Below the pieces are notes generated by a model. It was given only the letters and a program-made list of their open reading frames with translations. It made no database searches and had not been told where the DNA came from. From Streptomyces sp. SCSIO 30461 (lineage in GTDB: Bacteria; Actinomycetota; Actinomycetes; Streptomycetales; Streptomycetaceae), in NCBI RefSeq assembly GCF_037023745.1, contig NZ_CP146101.1:5341001-5405000 (forward strand): a stretch of 64,000 nt of DNA. The letters run 5' to 3'. The position numbers and the translations under genes were made by a program. Shown here piece by piece: positions 17,111 through 25,958 of the stretch (within the stretch, counting starts at the first letter, position 1; each line of letters opens with the position of its first letter).

Positions 17111-18390
17111 GCCTTCCTCCCCTTCCGGATCGCGTCGGCGGCTCGATAGCGCAACGCGTAGCCGGCGTCGAGCACGGCACCCCTCGATCGGTGCACCGCG
17201 TCACGTACGGCGCTGCGGCGGCGGGTGCCGCCGCCGCTGGTGACGAGTTCGGTGAACAGCCTCTCGTGGCGCTCCGCGATCCGTGCCGGGTCGAAGCGCT
17301 CGGAAGCCTCGCGGGCGGCGGTGCCGGCGGCCCGCCGCAGGGCGTCGTCACCGATCAGGTCCAGCAGGGCGTCGGCGACCGCGTCCGCGTCGCCGACCGG
17401 GACCAGCCGGCCGTCGACCCCGTCCTCGATGATCTCGCCCGGACCGTGCGGGCAGTCGGTGGAGACCACGGGCAGGCCGCAGCGCATCGCTTCCACGATG
17501 GTCATCCCGAAAGACTCGATGTTCGAGGTGACCGCAGCGATCGAGCCCTTGACCCACTCCGGTTCGAGGGGATTCGCCGGCCCCATCAGGAAGACGTGGT
17601 TGTGCAACCCCCGCTGCTCGATCAGGGAGCGCAGGGCTGCACGTTCGTTGCCGGTGGCGTCGCCGGTCCCGTAGATCCTCAACCGCCAGTCGGGGCGGGC
17701 GGCGACGACCTTGGAGAATGCCTTGACCAGCAGGTCGTACCGCTTGACCTTGGTGAGCCGGCCGGCCGCGATCACCCACTTGGCCGCCGGGTCGGCGGGT
17801 TCCGCATGCGGTGCCGGCACGCTGTTGGGCACCGACGAGATCCGCACCCCGGGCAGCTTCAGCCGGGTGCGGTAGGCCCGGGCGTCCGCCTCGGTGACAG
17901 TGGTGACCGCGTCCAGCAGGGCGTACCGGTGGGCGATCTCGCGGCGCAGCCGGTAGCCGTGGCTCTCCAGCGTCAGGTGCTCCTGGCCGACCCGGACCGG
18001 ACCGCGGCGGGCCTGGCGGGCGATGTGGACGTTCAGCCCGGGGCGGGTGCCGACGACGACGTCGGCTTCCAGTGACCTCAGATGCGCGGCGATACGGGCG
18101 TCCGTGAGCCGGCTGTACTGCTTCCAGCGGCCGTCGCCCCGCGGGAACACCTTCGCGGGGCGGCTGTAGTCGGGATGGCCCGCGTCGTTCCCGGCGCTGC
18201 CCTTGCGCAGATCCACGAGGTGGCGCATGACGACCCCGGACGGAGCGCCGAGCATGGGCTCCTCGCGATGCCGGAAGACGGAGACGATCTCGACTTCATG
18301 ACGCTCCGCCAGGACTTGGGCGAGATTGAACGTCGTACGGATCGTGCCCCCGATGCCGTACGCATTGTGAAGCAGAAAAGAAATATGCAT
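17107..18390 (-). CDS. Family 4 (GT-B) glycosyltransferase
   Basis: 427 residues from the ATG at 18390 (M-H-I-S-F-L-L-H). The N-terminal Rossmann half carries G-I-G-G-T-I-R-T. The C-terminal half has A-A-G-R-L-T-K-V-K-R-Y-D, the acceptor/donor-binding E-S-F-G-M-T-I-V-E-A-M (E-x7-E motif) and G-L-P-V-V-S-T-D-C-P-H-G-P. These identify a GT4 retaining transferase using a nucleotide sugar. A P-H-G-P-x-E-I-I segment resembles polymer-associated transferases. No membrane helix; it probably acts at the cytoplasmic face. Ribosome site is weak and the exact start is uncertain. It is the first gene of a two-gene unit with the 282-residue protein. Confidence 0.85.
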   Translation of the reverse strand: MHISFLLHNAYGIGGTIRTTFNLAQVLAERHEVEIVSVFRHREEPMLGAPSGVVMRHLVDLRKGSAGNDAGHPDYSRPAKVFPRGDGRWKQYSRLTDARIAAHLRSLEADVVVGTRPGLNVHIARQARRGPVRVGQEHLTLESHGYRLRREIAHRYALLDAVTTVTEADARAYRTRLKLPGVRISSVPNSVPAPHAEPADPAAKWVIAAGRLTKVKRYDLLVKAFSKVVAARPDWRLRIYGTGDATGNERAALRSLIEQRGLHNHVFLMGPANPLEPEWVKGSIAAVTSNIESFGMTIVEAMRCGLPVVSTDCPHGPGEIIEDGVDGRLVPVGDADAVADALLDLIGDDALRRAAGTAAREASERFDPARIAERHERLFTELVTSGGGTRRRSAVRDAVHRSRGAVLDAGYALRYRAADAIRKGRKA

Positions 18391-18667
18391 GCGCTGGTGC
18401 GCCCCCGTTGTTCCCCCGGTCAATGTCGGTCTGCGAACGACTCTACTGGTCAGCCCGGACCGATCCGCGCGCAAGGGCGCCGGTTGACGCCGCGTCGGCA
18501 CGCTTTCCCGGCGGCACACCGCGGCCTTGGGTATCGACCTGTCGACTTGGCGATGTGTCGGCACACCTTCACCCGGCGCGTGACTCCTTCCGCCGCTCAC
18601 CCGTTGTTCCCGTCATGAGTCGGGAGCGCCCCGGCTCCCAATCAGCACCGAGTCCGAGGAGCCACCC

Positions 18668-19495
18668 GTGCCGCGCATGCTCGACGTCAGCGAGGACGTA
18701 CGCGCCGAGATCGGCGACGAAGAAGCCGACCGGCTGCTCGCCGGCGAGAACGCCCCGGGCAGCTACGACTGCACCTCATGCCGTACCCCGGGTGATTCCG
18801 AGCAGGAACGCACCAGCACCGTGCTGTTCGTCGGCGAGGAGACCGCCGTTCTCGCCTTCGCCCACGCAAGCTGCATCCCGTCCCAGGTCGTCCAGGTCTC
18901 GGAGGAACAGCTCAAGGGCGCCGTCCGGTCGATCACCGGTGAGGCCGCAGCGCCGACCGCGTACTCCGCGCACGCCTACCAGGCTCCGCACGCGGAGCCG
19001 GTCGGCCAGCCGGCCGCTCCCGAACCCGCTGTGCTCGGTGTCACCAGCGGACTCGTACTGATCGGCGAGGAGCTGCACCCCGCGCTGGTCGTCGAACCGA
19101 CAGGGCCGATCGCCCGCCCCGGCATGGTGGGCGGCGGTGACGACTTCCTTCCGCTGCTGATCGAGCAGGGTTTCCTGCCGGTGTCCGCGGTCAACGAGGT
19201 GCCGCCGACGCTGCACGGCTGGTCGGTACTGCTCGCCATGGGCCAGCTGCACGCCGTGCTCCAGCCGGGGAACCCCGGTGGCGGGCAGATCGCCTGGTGG
19301 CAGGCACACCAGGCGCTCCAGGTGACGGACGGCTGGCGGGTCGCCGCCAACAAGTCCCACCGGGTACTGGTGTTCGCCGCTCCGGTCGGCTCCATCGGCC
19401 AGCAGCCGCGTGAGGACCTGCTGCGCGACGCCTTGGACAAGGCCGCGGCAAACGGGCGGCTGGTCGCCGCCGCCATGCCGCTGGCGGGCACCTGA
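18668..19495 (+). CDS. Conserved Streptomyces protein of unknown function
   Basis: 275 residues from GTG 18668, chosen for G-A-G-G-A-G six bases upstream. The N-terminal region has Y-D-C-T-S-C, a possible metal- or redox-active pair near residue 35, and a further Cys near residue 69. Two alpha/beta segments follow, separated by a Pro/Ala-rich linker (about residues 95-120). I recognise no family or catalytic motif. It is followed after 47 bases by another small unknown gene in the same direction, ending at two strong terminators before der, so the two probably form one transcript. No signal peptide or membrane segment. Confidence 0.65.
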   Translation: MPRMLDVSEDVRAEIGDEEADRLLAGENAPGSYDCTSCRTPGDSEQERTSTVLFVGEETAVLAFAHASCIPSQVVQVSEEQLKGAVRSITGEAAAPTAYSAHAYQAPHAEPVGQPAAPEPAVLGVTSGLVLIGEELHPALVVEPTGPIARPGMVGGGDDFLPLLIEQGFLPVSAVNEVPPTLHGWSVLLAMGQLHAVLQPGNPGGGQIAWWQAHQALQVTDGWRVAANKSHRVLVFAAPVGSIGQQPREDLLRDALDKAAANGRLVAAAMPLAGT

Positions 19496-19542
19496 CCAGG
19501 CCGGGGCCGGACCAGGACCCGGGCCGTCCGGAGAAGCTCACC

Positions 19543-19920
19543 GTGCGTCCCACCTACCCCGGCCGAACTGCGATTACCCCGCAGGGGCCGCATCCGACCG
19601 GCACGCAGGTCGTTGGCTCATACGTGCAGACATACGACCCCGCCCGAGAGCCCTATCCGAGCCAGACCCCCGAGGGCACGCCGATCTATGACGCCCTCTA
19701 CTCCGAGTACCGGCGGTCGTTCCGGGCACTGCCAGGGGACCGCAGCGGCGAGGAGGACTTCGGCTTCAGGGCCTTCGGCACCGGCCAGAGCAGCGGCCAC
19801 ACCGGATTCGGATCCGGATTCAGCGGGGACCTGAGCGTCTGGCAGACGGGAGTCCGACGGCGCACCGGGCAGCATCGCGCGCCCGCAGCACTGCCACCCG
19901 CGCCTCGCAGAGGGCTGTGA
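19543..19920 (+). CDS. Small conserved hypothetical protein
   Basis: 125 residues from GTG 19543, with G-G-A-G about ten bases upstream. The ends are Pro/Gly/Arg-rich and likely disordered. A central segment, T-P-I-Y-D-A-L-Y-S-E-Y-R-R-S-F-R-A-L-P (about residues 46-64), looks helical and is the best candidate for a conserved interaction motif. A glycine/phenylalanine-rich stretch follows. No known domain recognised. It lies 47 bases after the 275-residue protein and just before the double terminator. Confidence 0.6.
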   Translation: MRPTYPGRTAITPQGPHPTGTQVVGSYVQTYDPAREPYPSQTPEGTPIYDALYSEYRRSFRALPGDRSGEEDFGFRAFGTGQSSGHTGFGSGFSGDLSVWQTGVRRRTGQHRAPAALPPAPRRGL

Positions 19921-19944
19921 GGAAGCCGAGTCCACAGCAGGAGC

Positions 19945-19987
19945 AGTGAAGTGGCCGGGACAGCTCCGCCGTCCCGGCCGCTTCACT
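19945..19987. terminator. Terminator hairpin, convergent side of der
   Basis: A 17-bp stem (19945-19961 with 19971-19987; one G-U pair) with a nine-base loop, starting 25 bases after the small upstream gene. It may work in both directions. Confidence 0.75.
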
Positions 19988-19991
19988 GCTC

Positions 19992-20015
19992 ATCGCCCCT
20001 CGTACGAGGGGCGAT
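19992..20015. terminator. Second palindromic terminator before der
   Basis: A perfect 24-bp palindrome (12-bp arms, no true loop base) ten bases from the der stop. With the preceding hairpin it separates two convergent transcripts. The absence of a loop means it would need to open a few central pairs to fold as RNA. Confidence 0.55.
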
Positions 20016-20025
20016 CCACGAGCTG

Positions 20026-21474
20026 CTACTTCTTCTTGCCGCGCTTCTCCCGCACCCGCACCGAGATATGGATCGGGGTGCCTTCGAAGCCGAACTCCTC
20101 CCGCAGCCTGCGCTCCACGAAGCGCCGGTAACCGTGCTCCAGGAAGCCGGACGCGAACAGGACGAAGCGCGGGGGCTTGGTGCCTGCCTGGGTGCCGAAC
20201 AGGATGCGCGGCTGCTTGCCGCCGCGGATCGGGTGCGGATGGGCCGAGACCAGCTCGCCGAGGAAGGCGTTGAGGCGTCCGGTCGGCACCCGGGTCTCCC
20301 AGCCGTCAAGGGCCGTCTCGATCGCCGGGACCAGCTTCTCCATGTGCCTGCCGGTGCGGGCCGACACATTGACCCGAGGAGCCCACGAGACCTGCTGCAT
20401 CTCGGTCTCGATCTCGCGCTCCAGGTAGTAGCGGCGCTCCTCGTCCAGCGTGTCCCACTTGTTGTACGCGATGACGAGCGCACGGCCCGCCTCGACGGCC
20501 ATGCTGATGATCCGCTGGTCCTGGACGGAGATGGACTCGCTGGTGTCGATGAGGACCACGGCGACCTCGGCCTTCTCGACGGCGGCGGCGGTGCGCAGCG
20601 AGGCGTAGTAGTCGGCGCCCTCCTGGAGGTGGACCCGCTTGCGGATACCCGCGGTGTCCACGAACTTCCAGGTCGTACCGCCGAGCTCGATGAGCTCGTC
20701 CACGGGGTCGCGGGTGGTGCCGGCCATCTCGTTGACGACGACGCGCTCTTCGCCCGCGACCTTGTTCAGCAGAGACGACTTGCCGACGTTGGGGCGTCCG
20801 ATGAGTGCGATCCGACGAGGGCCGCCGACCGCGTTTCCGAAGGTCTGGGCGGGGGCGTCGGGCAGGGCCTTGAGTACCTCGTCCAGAAGGTCCCCGGTGC
20901 CGCGGCCGTGCAGCGCGGATACCGGGAACGGCTCGCCGAGCCCGAGTGACCACAGCATGGCGGCGTCGGCTTCGGCGGAGGGGCCGTCGACCTTGTTGGC
21001 GGCGAGGACGACGGGTTTACCCGCCCTGCGCAGCAGCTTGACGACGGCCTCGTCGGTGTCGGTGGCGCCGACGGTGGCATCCACGACGAAGACCACGGCA
21101 TCGGCGGCCTCGATCGCGAACTCGGCCTGGGCTGCCACGGAGGCGTCGATGCCGAGCACATCCTGCTCCCAGCCGCCGGTGTCGACCACCTTGAAGCGCC
21201 GACCGGCCCACTCCGCCTCGTAGGTCACCCGGTCGCGGGTCACACCGGGCCGGTCCTCCACGACGGCCTCACGGCGGCCGATGATGCGGTTGACGAGGGT
21301 CGACTTGCCGACATTGGGGCGGCCGACGACGGCAAGGACGGGAAGCGGGCCATGGCCGGCCTCATCGATGGCGCCTTCGACGTCCTCGAGGTCGAAGCCT
21401 TCCTCCGCGGCGAGCTCCATGAACTCCGCGTACTCGGTGTCGCCGAGTGCCCCGTGGTCGTGCTGGTCGTTCAT
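20026..21474 (-). CDS. der: GTPase Der (EngA), ribosome assembly
   Basis: 482 residues from the ATG at 21474. Two tandem GTPase domains are obvious: the first has [14 protein letters not shown] and N-K-V-D; the second has [14 protein letters not shown] and N-K-W-D. A C-terminal KH-like domain ends in a lysine-rich tail. Der is an essential 50S-assembly GTPase. An acidic N-terminal extension of about 45 residues precedes the first G domain, usual in actinobacteria. It follows cmk and the acyltransferase in the same direction, 82 bases after the latter. The ribosome site is unremarkable. Confidence 0.95.
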   Translation of the reverse strand: MNDQHDHGALGDTEYAEFMELAAEEGFDLEDVEGAIDEAGHGPLPVLAVVGRPNVGKSTLVNRIIGRREAVVEDRPGVTRDRVTYEAEWAGRRFKVVDTGGWEQDVLGIDASVAAQAEFAIEAADAVVFVVDATVGATDTDEAVVKLLRRAGKPVVLAANKVDGPSAEADAAMLWSLGLGEPFPVSALHGRGTGDLLDEVLKALPDAPAQTFGNAVGGPRRIALIGRPNVGKSSLLNKVAGEERVVVNEMAGTTRDPVDELIELGGTTWKFVDTAGIRKRVHLQEGADYYASLRTAAAVEKAEVAVVLIDTSESISVQDQRIISMAVEAGRALVIAYNKWDTLDEERRYYLEREIETEMQQVSWAPRVNVSARTGRHMEKLVPAIETALDGWETRVPTGRLNAFLGELVSAHPHPIRGGKQPRILFGTQAGTKPPRFVLFASGFLEHGYRRFVERRLREEFGFEGTPIHISVRVREKRGKKK

Positions 21475-21556
21475 GAAGTCCGTTCCTTGTTCTTCCGTGG
21501 TGATCGGTGGGCTCGCACAGGCCGGTGGGGCCGGGAGCCCACTACTGGAGTCTGAC

Positions 21557-22210
21557 TCAGCGCCCGGTGAGGCGCCTGGCGTTTTCCAGGTGGGCGGTGA
21601 GCCGCTTCTGGATGTGCACGGACGCGTCGTCCAGCACCCTGCGGGTGCGTCTGCCCGTGCCGTCGCCCTCGGTGAAGGCCTCTCCGAAGACGATGTCCAC
21701 GCCGCCACGCAGCGGCGGCAGCGCCGGTATCAGCCGTCCACTCCGCTCGCTGCTGCCCAGCACGGCGACGGGGACGATCGGGGCCCCCGAGCGCACGGCG
21801 AAGTAGGCGAGCCCGGAGCGGATGGCGGTGAAGTCCCCCTCGCCCCTGGTGCCCTCCGGGAAGATCCCGAGAACACCGCCGTTGTCCAGCACCGCGAGGG
21901 CGGAGGTGATCGCCGCCCGGTCGGCGCTGTTACGGTCCACTTCGAGCTGCCCGATCCCGCGCAGGAACCTGCCCAGCGGCCCGACGAAGGCCTCCCGCTT
22001 GATCAGGAAGTGCACCGGTCTGGGAGCGCAGCCCATCAGCATGGGGCCGTCGATGTTGTGCGAGTGGTTGACGGCGAGTATCACCGGGCCGCTGGCCGGG
22101 ACATGCCAGGCTCCGAGCACACGCGGCTTCCACAGCGAGTACATGAGCCCGATACCGATCCGTCTGCCGACGGCGGCACCTTTCCCCGAGGGGACAGCCG
22201 GTACGGTCAC
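21557..22210 (-). CDS. 1-acyl-sn-glycerol-3-phosphate acyltransferase (PlsC-like)
   Basis: 217 residues from GTG 22210, whose GTGA overlaps the cmk stop. The acyltransferase signature is N-H-S-H-N-I-D (H-x4-D) near residue 50. F-P-E-G-T-R follows near residue 117 and a V-P-V-A-V block near 150. No clear transmembrane anchor beyond the amphipathic N-terminal segment. It would transfer an acyl chain to lysophosphatidate at the inner membrane face in phospholipid synthesis. The cmk-plsC-der order is conserved in actinobacteria. Confidence 0.85.
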   Translation of the reverse strand: MTVPAVPSGKGAAVGRRIGIGLMYSLWKPRVLGAWHVPASGPVILAVNHSHNIDGPMLMGCAPRPVHFLIKREAFVGPLGRFLRGIGQLEVDRNSADRAAITSALAVLDNGGVLGIFPEGTRGEGDFTAIRSGLAYFAVRSGAPIVPVAVLGSSERSGRLIPALPPLRGGVDIVFGEAFTEGDGTGRRTRRVLDDASVHIQKRLTAHLENARRLTGR

Positions 22211-22908
22211 CGGGCGGCCCGCTTCTCCTCGACCAGCGTCACGACACACTCGATGACCTGCGAAAGTGTGAGCTCGGTGGTGTCGACCTCGACGGCGTCG
22301 CCCGCCTTGGCGAGCGGCGAGGTCTTACGGCTCGAATCGGCGGCGTCGCGCTTGATCAGCGCTTCGCGGGTGGCATCGAGACCGCTGGCCTCCTTGCCCT
22401 TCAGCTCTCCGCTGCGGCGGGCGGCGCGGGCCTCGGCGGACGCGGTCAGGAAGATCTTCAGATCGGCGTCGGGCAGGACGGTGGTGCCGATGTCCCGGCC
22501 CTCGACGACGATGCCTTTCTCGGCAGCCGCCGCTATGGTCCGCTGGAGGCCGGTCATCCGGGCGCGTACCTCGGGGACCGCGCTGACCGCGCTGACCTTG
22601 GAGGTCACCTCCTGGGTGCGGATGGGGCCCGCAGCGTCGGCGCCGTCCACACTGATGGTGGGGGCGAGCGGGTTCGTACCGGACTCGATCACGGGCTTCC
22701 CGGCAGCACTCGCGATCGCTGCCGGGTCGTCGGTGTCGATCCCGTTGTTGATCATCCACCAGGTGATCGCCCGGTACTGCGCACCGGTGTCCAGGTAGCT
22801 GAGCCCCAGCTCGGCAGCGACCGCCTTCGAGGTGCTCGACTTGCCCGTGCCGGAGGGGCCGTCGATGGCGACGATCACGGATTCCACGGTGTCGGAGACC
22901 TTCCTCAT
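22207..22908 (-). CDS. cmk: Cytidylate kinase
   Basis: 233 residues. The P-loop G-P-S-G-T-G-K-S-S starts near residue 17. Y-L-D-T-G-A-Q-Y-R, V-E-G-R-D-I-G-T-T-V-L-P-D-A and R-D-A-A-D-S-S-R are the CMP-binding and lid segments of the bacterial enzyme. It phosphorylates CMP and dCMP with ATP. An alternative GTG at 22887 has A-G-G-A-A-G-G upstream, so the true N-terminus may be seven residues shorter. First gene of the cmk-plsC-der unit, 146 bases after tyrA. Confidence 0.93.
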   Translation of the reverse strand: MRKVSDTVESVIVAIDGPSGTGKSSTSKAVAAELGLSYLDTGAQYRAITWWMINNGIDTDDPAAIASAAGKPVIESGTNPLAPTISVDGADAAGPIRTQEVTSKVSAVSAVPEVRARMTGLQRTIAAAAEKGIVVEGRDIGTTVLPDADLKIFLTASAEARAARRSGELKGKEASGLDATREALIKRDAADSSRKTSPLAKAGDAVEVDTTELTLSQVIECVVTLVEEKRAAR

Positions 22909-23054
22909 ACGCGTTTGCGGGCAGGCGGGAATGCCAAGGTGCCCCGCACAAGGTTACCGAGTGCGCGGCGGGGTCCACGCACCCGTGCTTATCAGCTGCC
23001 TATCGACCCCTGATTCCGGGGCCGGACGCATACGGCCCGGCCCCGGGAACCACG

Positions 23055-24140
23055 CTACTGGCGCAGTGCCCAGCCGCGCTCCCGCAGCGAGGCGCTGAGC
23101 ACCGGCGCGGTGGCGGGCTCCACCATGAGCTGCACCAGGCCGGCCTGCTGGCCCGTGGCGTGCTCGATACGGACATCCTCGATGTTGACACCGGCCCGGC
23201 CGGCGTCCGCGAAGATCCTGGCGAGCTCCCCGGGCTGGTCGCTGATGAGCACGGCGACGGTCTCGTACACGGTGGGGGCGGCGCCGTGCTTGCCCGGGAC
23301 GCGCTCACGCCCCGCGTTGCCGCGGCGCAGCACGTCCTCGACTCCGGTGGCACCGTCCCGCCGCTTGTCCTCGTCGGATGACTGGAGGGCGCGCAGCGAG
23401 CGGACCGTCCCGTCGAGGTCGGCCGCGACACCGGCGAGGACGTCGGCGACCGGGCCCGGGTTGGCGGAGAGGATGTCGATCCACATCCGGGGGTCGGAGG
23501 CCGCGATACGGGTCACGTCCCTGATGCCCTGGCCGCAGAGCCGGACCGCCGTCTCGTCGGCGTCGGCCAGTCGCGCCGCGACCATGGAGGAGATCAGTTG
23601 CGGGGTGTGCGAGACCAGTGCAACCGCCCGGTCATGGGCGTCCGCGTCCATCACCACGGGCACGGCACGGCACAGCGCGACCAGTTCCAGGGCGAGGTTG
23701 AGCACCTCGGTGTCGGTGTCCCGGGTCGGCGTGAGCACCCACGGGCGCCCCTCGAAGAGATCGGCCGTCCCGGCCAGCGGGCCCGAGCGCTCCTTGCCCG
23801 ACATGGGGTGCGTACCGATGTAGGCGGACAGATCCGTGCCGAGGGCTTCCAGCTCGCGCCGCGGCCCGCCTTTCACACTGGCCACGTCGAGATAGCCGCG
23901 CGCCGTCCCGGCGCGCATGGCCTCGGCGAGTGTGGTTGCCACATACGCGGGCGGTACGGCCACGATCGCGAGGTCCACCTGCCCCTCGGGCTCCTCGTCC
24001 GTGCCGGCCCCGAGCGCCGCCGCCGTCCTGGCCTGCGCCGCGTCATGGTCCCGGAGATACACACTGACGCCCCGCGCGGACAGGGCCAGGGCCGCCGATG
24101 TGCCGATGAGACCGGTCCCGATGACCAACGCCGTTCTCAC
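23055..24140 (-). CDS. tyrA: Prephenate dehydrogenase with C-terminal ACT domain
   Basis: 361 residues. NAD(P)-binding G-T-G-L-I-G-T-S at residues 8-15, active-site G-T-H-P-M-S-G-K-E near 115 and V-S-H-T-P-Q-L near 180 identify the TyrA family. The last ~75 residues form an ACT domain (V-L-I-S-D-Q-P-G-E-L-A-R-I), which suggests feedback by tyrosine or phenylalanine. It converts prephenate to 4-hydroxyphenylpyruvate. The start overlaps the aroH stop in an ATGA, so chorismate mutase and prephenate dehydrogenase are made together. Confidence 0.92.
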   Translation of the reverse strand: MRTALVIGTGLIGTSAALALSARGVSVYLRDHDAAQARTAAALGAGTDEEPEGQVDLAIVAVPPAYVATTLAEAMRAGTARGYLDVASVKGGPRRELEALGTDLSAYIGTHPMSGKERSGPLAGTADLFEGRPWVLTPTRDTDTEVLNLALELVALCRAVPVVMDADAHDRAVALVSHTPQLISSMVAARLADADETAVRLCGQGIRDVTRIAASDPRMWIDILSANPGPVADVLAGVAADLDGTVRSLRALQSSDEDKRRDGATGVEDVLRRGNAGRERVPGKHGAAPTVYETVAVLISDQPGELARIFADAGRAGVNIEDVRIEHATGQQAGLVQLMVEPATAPVLSASLRERGWALRQ

Positions 24141-24499
24141 TGGGCGATGTCCTTGCGCAGAGCGCCCGCGGCGCCGAGGTACACATGGGCGATGCCTGAC
24201 TTGGGCTTGTCGGACTCGACGTGCGCGAGGATCCGTACCACCCGGGGCATCGCACCCCGGATGTCCAGCTCCTGGGCGCAGATCAGCGGAACGTCCACGA
24301 TGCCGAGCCCGCGCGCCGCCGCTGCGGGGAAGTCGCTGTGCAGATCGGGGGTGGCCGTGAACCAGACACTGATGAGATCGTCGGCGGTGAGCCCGTTGCG
24401 CTCCAGGATGGCGGTGAGCAGCAGACTGACCTGCTCGTCCATGTGCCCGGCTTCGTCCCGTTCCAGCTGGACGGCTCCCCGGACGGCTCGTACCGCCAC
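24137..24499 (-). CDS. aroH: Monofunctional chorismate mutase, AroH type
   Basis: 120 residues from GTG 24499 with A-G-G-A-G six bases upstream. The trimeric AroH fold is recognisable from V-R-A-V-R-G-A at the N-terminus, L-I-S-V-W-F-T-A-T-P-D-L, A-A-A-A-R-G-L-G and V-Y-L-G-A-A. The active-site arginines near residues 7 and 84 are in place. It makes prephenate for the adjoining tyrA, giving a two-gene tyrosine unit. A heptamer tandem array lies 25-66 bases upstream of the start. Confidence 0.9.
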   Translation of the reverse strand: MAVRAVRGAVQLERDEAGHMDEQVSLLLTAILERNGLTADDLISVWFTATPDLHSDFPAAAARGLGIVDVPLICAQELDIRGAMPRVVRILAHVESDKPKSGIAHVYLGAAGALRKDIAQ

Positions 24500-24513
24500 G
24501 TCATGCTCCTTTG

Positions 24514-24568
<55 letters not shown>

Positions 24569-24664
24569 CCGGTCAGCGTAGTCAGCCATCGTGACGCACC
24601 GGCGCGGCGACCGTCCTGCGAGACAGACGACGGCCACCGCGGCGCGGTCGGTGTGCGGACAGGG

Positions 24665-25111
24665 TCACATCCGCTGCGACTTGATCAGCTCCTCCAGGGA
24701 GCCGGCCTTCGGAAGCTTCCCGTTGGGGGTCAGCTTGTCCACGGCCTTCGGCAGGGACTGGGCGATCTCGTCAGCGGCCTGCTGCGGGGTCACACCGCTC
24801 TGCTGCGCGACCTTGTCCAGCGTCTCGTTCGGCAGCGCCTCGGCGATCTGCGAGCCGCTGACGGGCTTGTTCTGACCGGTGCTGATCCAGGACTGGGCCT
24901 GCTCGACGAGGCCTGACTTGCTGAGCATGTCCATCAGGCCGCTGAGTGGACTGCCGTTGGAAGCGCCCTTGCTTCCGTTGCCACTGAACGCGTTGAGCAG
25001 CGCGCCGAGGATGTTTCCGGCGCCGCCCTGACCGTGACCGCCCTGACCGTTACCGCTCTGGCCTCCGCCGAGCAGATTCCCCAGAAGGCTGCCGAGATCG
25101 TTTCCCGCCAT
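24665..25111 (-). CDS. YidB family (DUF937) protein
   Basis: 148 residues. M-A-G-N-D-L-G-S-L-L-G-N-L-L-G-G-G at the N-terminus, a Gly/Gln-rich linker, then a helical C-terminal domain with S-W-I-S-T-G-Q-N-K-P-V and Q-Q-S-G-V-T-P-Q-Q-A-A-D are the hallmarks of the YidB/DUF937 family. The function is unknown; homologues are small soluble proteins. A-A-A-G-G precedes ATG 25111. It is monocistronic between aroH and the divergent nucleotidyltransferase gene. Confidence 0.85.
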   Translation of the reverse strand: MAGNDLGSLLGNLLGGGQSGNGQGGHGQGGAGNILGALLNAFSGNGSKGASNGSPLSGLMDMLSKSGLVEQAQSWISTGQNKPVSGSQIAEALPNETLDKVAQQSGVTPQQAADEIAQSLPKAVDKLTPNGKLPKAGSLEELIKSQRM

Positions 25112-25271
25112 GGTCCTGCCTTTCGCGTAGGAGACGGGGGATCACGGCAAATGTCACCCACTCCAGGTCCTACCGCCACCCGGACCATCACGGACTGTCA
25201 ACGCAGGACCAGACGAGGCGATGCCGATCTCTCATGTCCGCCCGCTCACCTGGTCGCATAGCCTGGCGCCC

Positions 25272-25955
25272 ATGACCCCCGAGGCGCTGATACGTGACCA
25301 CACCATCTACTCCTGCGTGATGGGCTCCCGCGCCTTCGGCCTGGCCACGGACGCCAGCGACACGGACCGCCGTGGGGTCTTCCTCGCACCCACCGAGCTG
25401 TACTGGCGGTTCGACAAGCCTCCGACGCATGCGGAAGGCCCGGCGGACGAGCAGTTCAGCTGGGAGCTGGAACGCTTCTGCGAACTCGCGCTGCGCGCCA
25501 ACCCCAACATCCTGGAGTGCCTGCACTCCCCGCTCGTCGAGCATGTCGACGACATCGGACGCGAACTGCTCGCCCTGCGCGAGGCGTTCCTTTCCCGCCA
25601 GGCGCAGGACACCTTCGTGCGCTATGCCGGCGGCCAGCGCCGCAAACTGGACGCCGACGTACGGCAGCACGGGGCGCCGCGCTGGAAGCACGCCATGCAT
25701 CTGCTGCGTCTGCTGGCGTCCTGCCGCGATCTGCTGCGCACGGGACGGCTGGTCATCGAGGTCGGCGAGGACCGCGAGCGGCTGCTCGCGGTCAAGCGCG
25801 GCGAGGTGGCCTGGGCCGAGGTGGAATCGTGGATGAACCGGCTCGCCGAGGAGGCCGAGCGGGCCGCCGACAGCACCCTGCTGCCCGAGCAGCCGGACCG
25901 CCGACGGGTGGAGGACTTCCTCGTACGCACCCGCAGGGCGTCCGCGAAGGGCTGA
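25272..25955 (+). CDS. Nucleotidyltransferase (Pol beta superfamily, YcgL-like), copy 1
   Basis: 227 residues from ATG 25272; an in-frame ATG at 25221 is an alternative. The catalytic core is G-S-R-A-F-G-L near residue 17, followed by S-D-T-D-R-R-G: the G-S and D-x-D signature of the Pol beta nucleotidyltransferase superfamily. A helical C-terminal half follows, with R-K-L-D-A-D and a basic tail. The substrate is unknown. It converges on a second, related nucleotidyltransferase with three bases between the two stops. That second gene is in the NAD operon, so a link with nucleotide or ADP-ribose chemistry is possible. Confidence 0.8.
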   Translation: MTPEALIRDHTIYSCVMGSRAFGLATDASDTDRRGVFLAPTELYWRFDKPPTHAEGPADEQFSWELERFCELALRANPNILECLHSPLVEHVDDIGRELLALREAFLSRQAQDTFVRYAGGQRRKLDADVRQHGAPRWKHAMHLLRLLASCRDLLRTGRLVIEVGEDRERLLAVKRGEVAWAEVESWMNRLAEEAERAADSTLLPEQPDRRRVEDFLVRTRRASAKG

Positions 25956-25958
25956 GCG